Positions 63,133 to 64,000 of a stretch of DNA of 64,000 bases are shown one piece after another. The notes beneath the pieces were generated by a model. It did no database searches. It was not told the origin of the DNA and saw only the letters and a list, made by a program, of their open reading frames with translations. The position numbers and the translations under genes are program-made. Each line of letters opens with the position of its first letter. Position 1 is the stretch's first letter. Source of the stretch: Streptomyces sp. WMMB 322 (lineage in GTDB: Bacteria > Actinomycetota > Actinomycetes > Streptomycetales > Streptomycetaceae); assembly GCF_900090145.1 (NCBI RefSeq), contig NZ_FMHI01000024.1, positions 1 through 64,000 on the forward strand. Reading direction: 5' to 3'.

Positions 63133-63313
63133 GGAACCGCCCGTGAACGGCGGCCCGGTGACAGGCGCAGATCGCCCGGCGGCTGCGCGCGGGCGTCCAC
63201 GCTCCCAGGGACGGACGAACCCACGCGCCGGGCGGACGCATCAGTCGTCGGCAGCCGCACAGTGCCGTGCGTGCCGGGCCTCGCGGGCCGGTGAATCTCT
63301 GGCCGCGCAGCGC

Positions 63314-64000
63314 TCAGACGTACCGCTCCAGAATGCTGGACTCCGCGAGCCTGGAGAGGCCTTCGCGCACCGAACGGGCCCGCGCCTCCCCGACCCCGTC
63401 GACGGTCTGGAGGTCGTCCACGCTCGCCGCGAGCAGCTTCTGCAGACCGCCGAAGTGTTCGACGAGGCGCTCGATGACCGTCCCCGGCAGCCTCGGCACC
63501 TTCGCCAGCAGCCGGAATCCGCGGGGTGAGACGGCGGAGTCCAGCGTCTCGGGGGCACCGCTGTAGCCCAGTGCCCGTGCCACCGTGGGCAGTTCGAGCA
63601 GTTCGGAGTGCGTGAGCCTGTCCAGTTCGCCGAGGGCCTCGCCGACCGTGCGGGAGCGGCGCCCGCTGGGTTCCGGCACGTAGTCGCGGGCCACCAGCTC
63701 GCGCTCCGGCTCGACTCCCGCGATCAACTCGTCGAGCTGGAGGGAGAGAAGCCGCCCGTCCGTGCCCAACTCCACCACGTACTCCGCGATTTCCGTGGCG
63801 ATGCGGCGCACCATCTCCAGCCGCTGGGCGACGGCGGAGACGTCGCGCACCGTCACCAGGTCCTCGATCTCGAGGGCGGACAGCGTGCCCGCGACCTCGT
63901 CGAGCCGCAGCTTGTAGCGCTCCAGGGTGGCGAGGGCCTGGTTGGCGCGGGAGAGAATCGCCGCCGAGTCCTCCAGCACGCGCCGCTGCCCGTCCACGTA
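63314..64000 (-). CDS. disA: DNA integrity scanning protein DisA (diadenylate cyclase), C-terminal part
   Basis: The last 228 codons of disA; the N-terminal cyclase domain lies beyond the window. The part seen starts within the helical linker (YVDGQRRVLEDSAAILSRANQALATLERYKLRLDEVAGTLSALE). It continues with IEDLVTVRDVSAVAQRLEMVRRIATEIAEYVVELG, then the C-terminal helix-hairpin-helix domain (RGFRLLAKVPRLPGTVIERLVEHFGGLQKLLAASVDDLQTVDGVGEARARSVREGL). DisA makes c-di-AMP and scans DNA for branched structures. In Bacillus clpC, radA and disA are neighbours; here clpC is 14 kb away, with mutY nearer. Confidence 0.95.
   Translation of the reverse strand, partial: YVDGQRRVLEDSAAILSRANQALATLERYKLRLDEVAGTLSALEIEDLVTVRDVSAVAQRLEMVRRIATEIAEYVVELGTDGRLLSLQLDELIAGVEPERELVARDYVPEPSGRRSRTVGEALGELDRLTHSELLELPTVARALGYSGAPETLDSAVSPRGFRLLAKVPRLPGTVIERLVEHFGGLQKLLAASVDDLQTVDGVGEARARSVREGLSRLAESSILERYV

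Noticed and set aside
1-64000. CRISPR array, tRNA or rRNA genes, phage integration site
   Set aside because: No regularly spaced short repeats with unique spacers, no cloverleaf-like sequences and no rRNA segments were noticed on reading; the tandem repeats found are contiguous, without spacers.

Overview
The window is about 64 kb of high-GC chromosomal DNA, almost certainly from a Streptomyces or a close relative. The evidence is third-position GC bias, frequent GTG starts, ATGA/GTGA stop-start overlaps, an XRE/DUF397/anti-sigma-like ATPase set, Lsr2, BlaI, the SCO3374-type protein and the local order hpt-tilS, ftsH, fol genes, pan/nad/coaX, lsr2, clpC, mutY, disA. It is mostly conserved core chromosome with two accessory-looking stretches, at the left end and between clpC and mutY.

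Layout. 1-2.9 kb: the 3' end of an IS110-family transposase, then a DUF397 / ATP-binding / XRE regulatory set whose promoters share a 12-bp repeated motif. 2.9-8.2 kb: aldehyde dehydrogenase, DinB-like protein, PadR regulator and a ThrE-type exporter whose stop codon lies in the end of a 205-bp MITE. 8.3-13.8 kb: inorganic pyrophosphatase, a PBP4-type carboxypeptidase, a zinc metalloprotease-like protein, tilS and hpt. 13.9-20.7 kb: ftsH and folE forward, then a reverse folate operon (rhodanese, folP, NTF2-like, folB, folK, DUF3180). 20.7-26.1 kb: a cysteine dioxygenase behind a leaderless cysteine-rich attenuator peptide, and a divergent osmoprotectant ABC transporter. 26.5-36.8 kb: a long disordered membrane protein, an orphan nuoD, two PH-domain membrane proteins, a MidA/NDUFAF7-type methyltransferase and a two-component system split by a Pro-rich ORF. 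37-43.1 kb: a tightly overlapping cofactor operon (DUF2520, panC, nadB, nadC, coaX). 43.2-48.9 kb: a small membrane protein, BlaI regulator, N-acetylglutamate synthase, lsr2, an SCO3374-type gene and clpC with a strong terminator.

48.9-57.7 kb holds three consecutive reverse-strand paralogues of 894, 1046 and 937 residues. Each has a shared helical N-terminal domain, a conserved TIYG motif, a NACHT P-loop NTPase and a winged-helix-like region. The middle one ends in about 250 residues of leucine-rich repeats, so it is laid out like an animal or plant NLR. This tandem NACHT array is the best candidate for a poorly described system in the window. Phage defence or stress signalling is likely by family, but no effector domain can be recognised. 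58-64 kb: a secreted M23 peptidase, an MFS exporter remnant with a frameshift, an AraC/VOC pair, mutY, a membrane-anchored lineage-specific protein, and the 3' part of disA running off the window.

Genes that seem to work together: folE with folP/folB/folK for tetrahydrofolate; panC and coaX for CoA with nadB and nadC for NAD; the two permeases, ATPase and lipoprotein for compatible-solute uptake; the MidA-type methyltransferase with NuoD, whose human counterparts form an enzyme-substrate pair; and clpC, which carries candidate ClgR and SigR sites upstream. All functions are inferred from the sequence by family resemblance; no database search was run.
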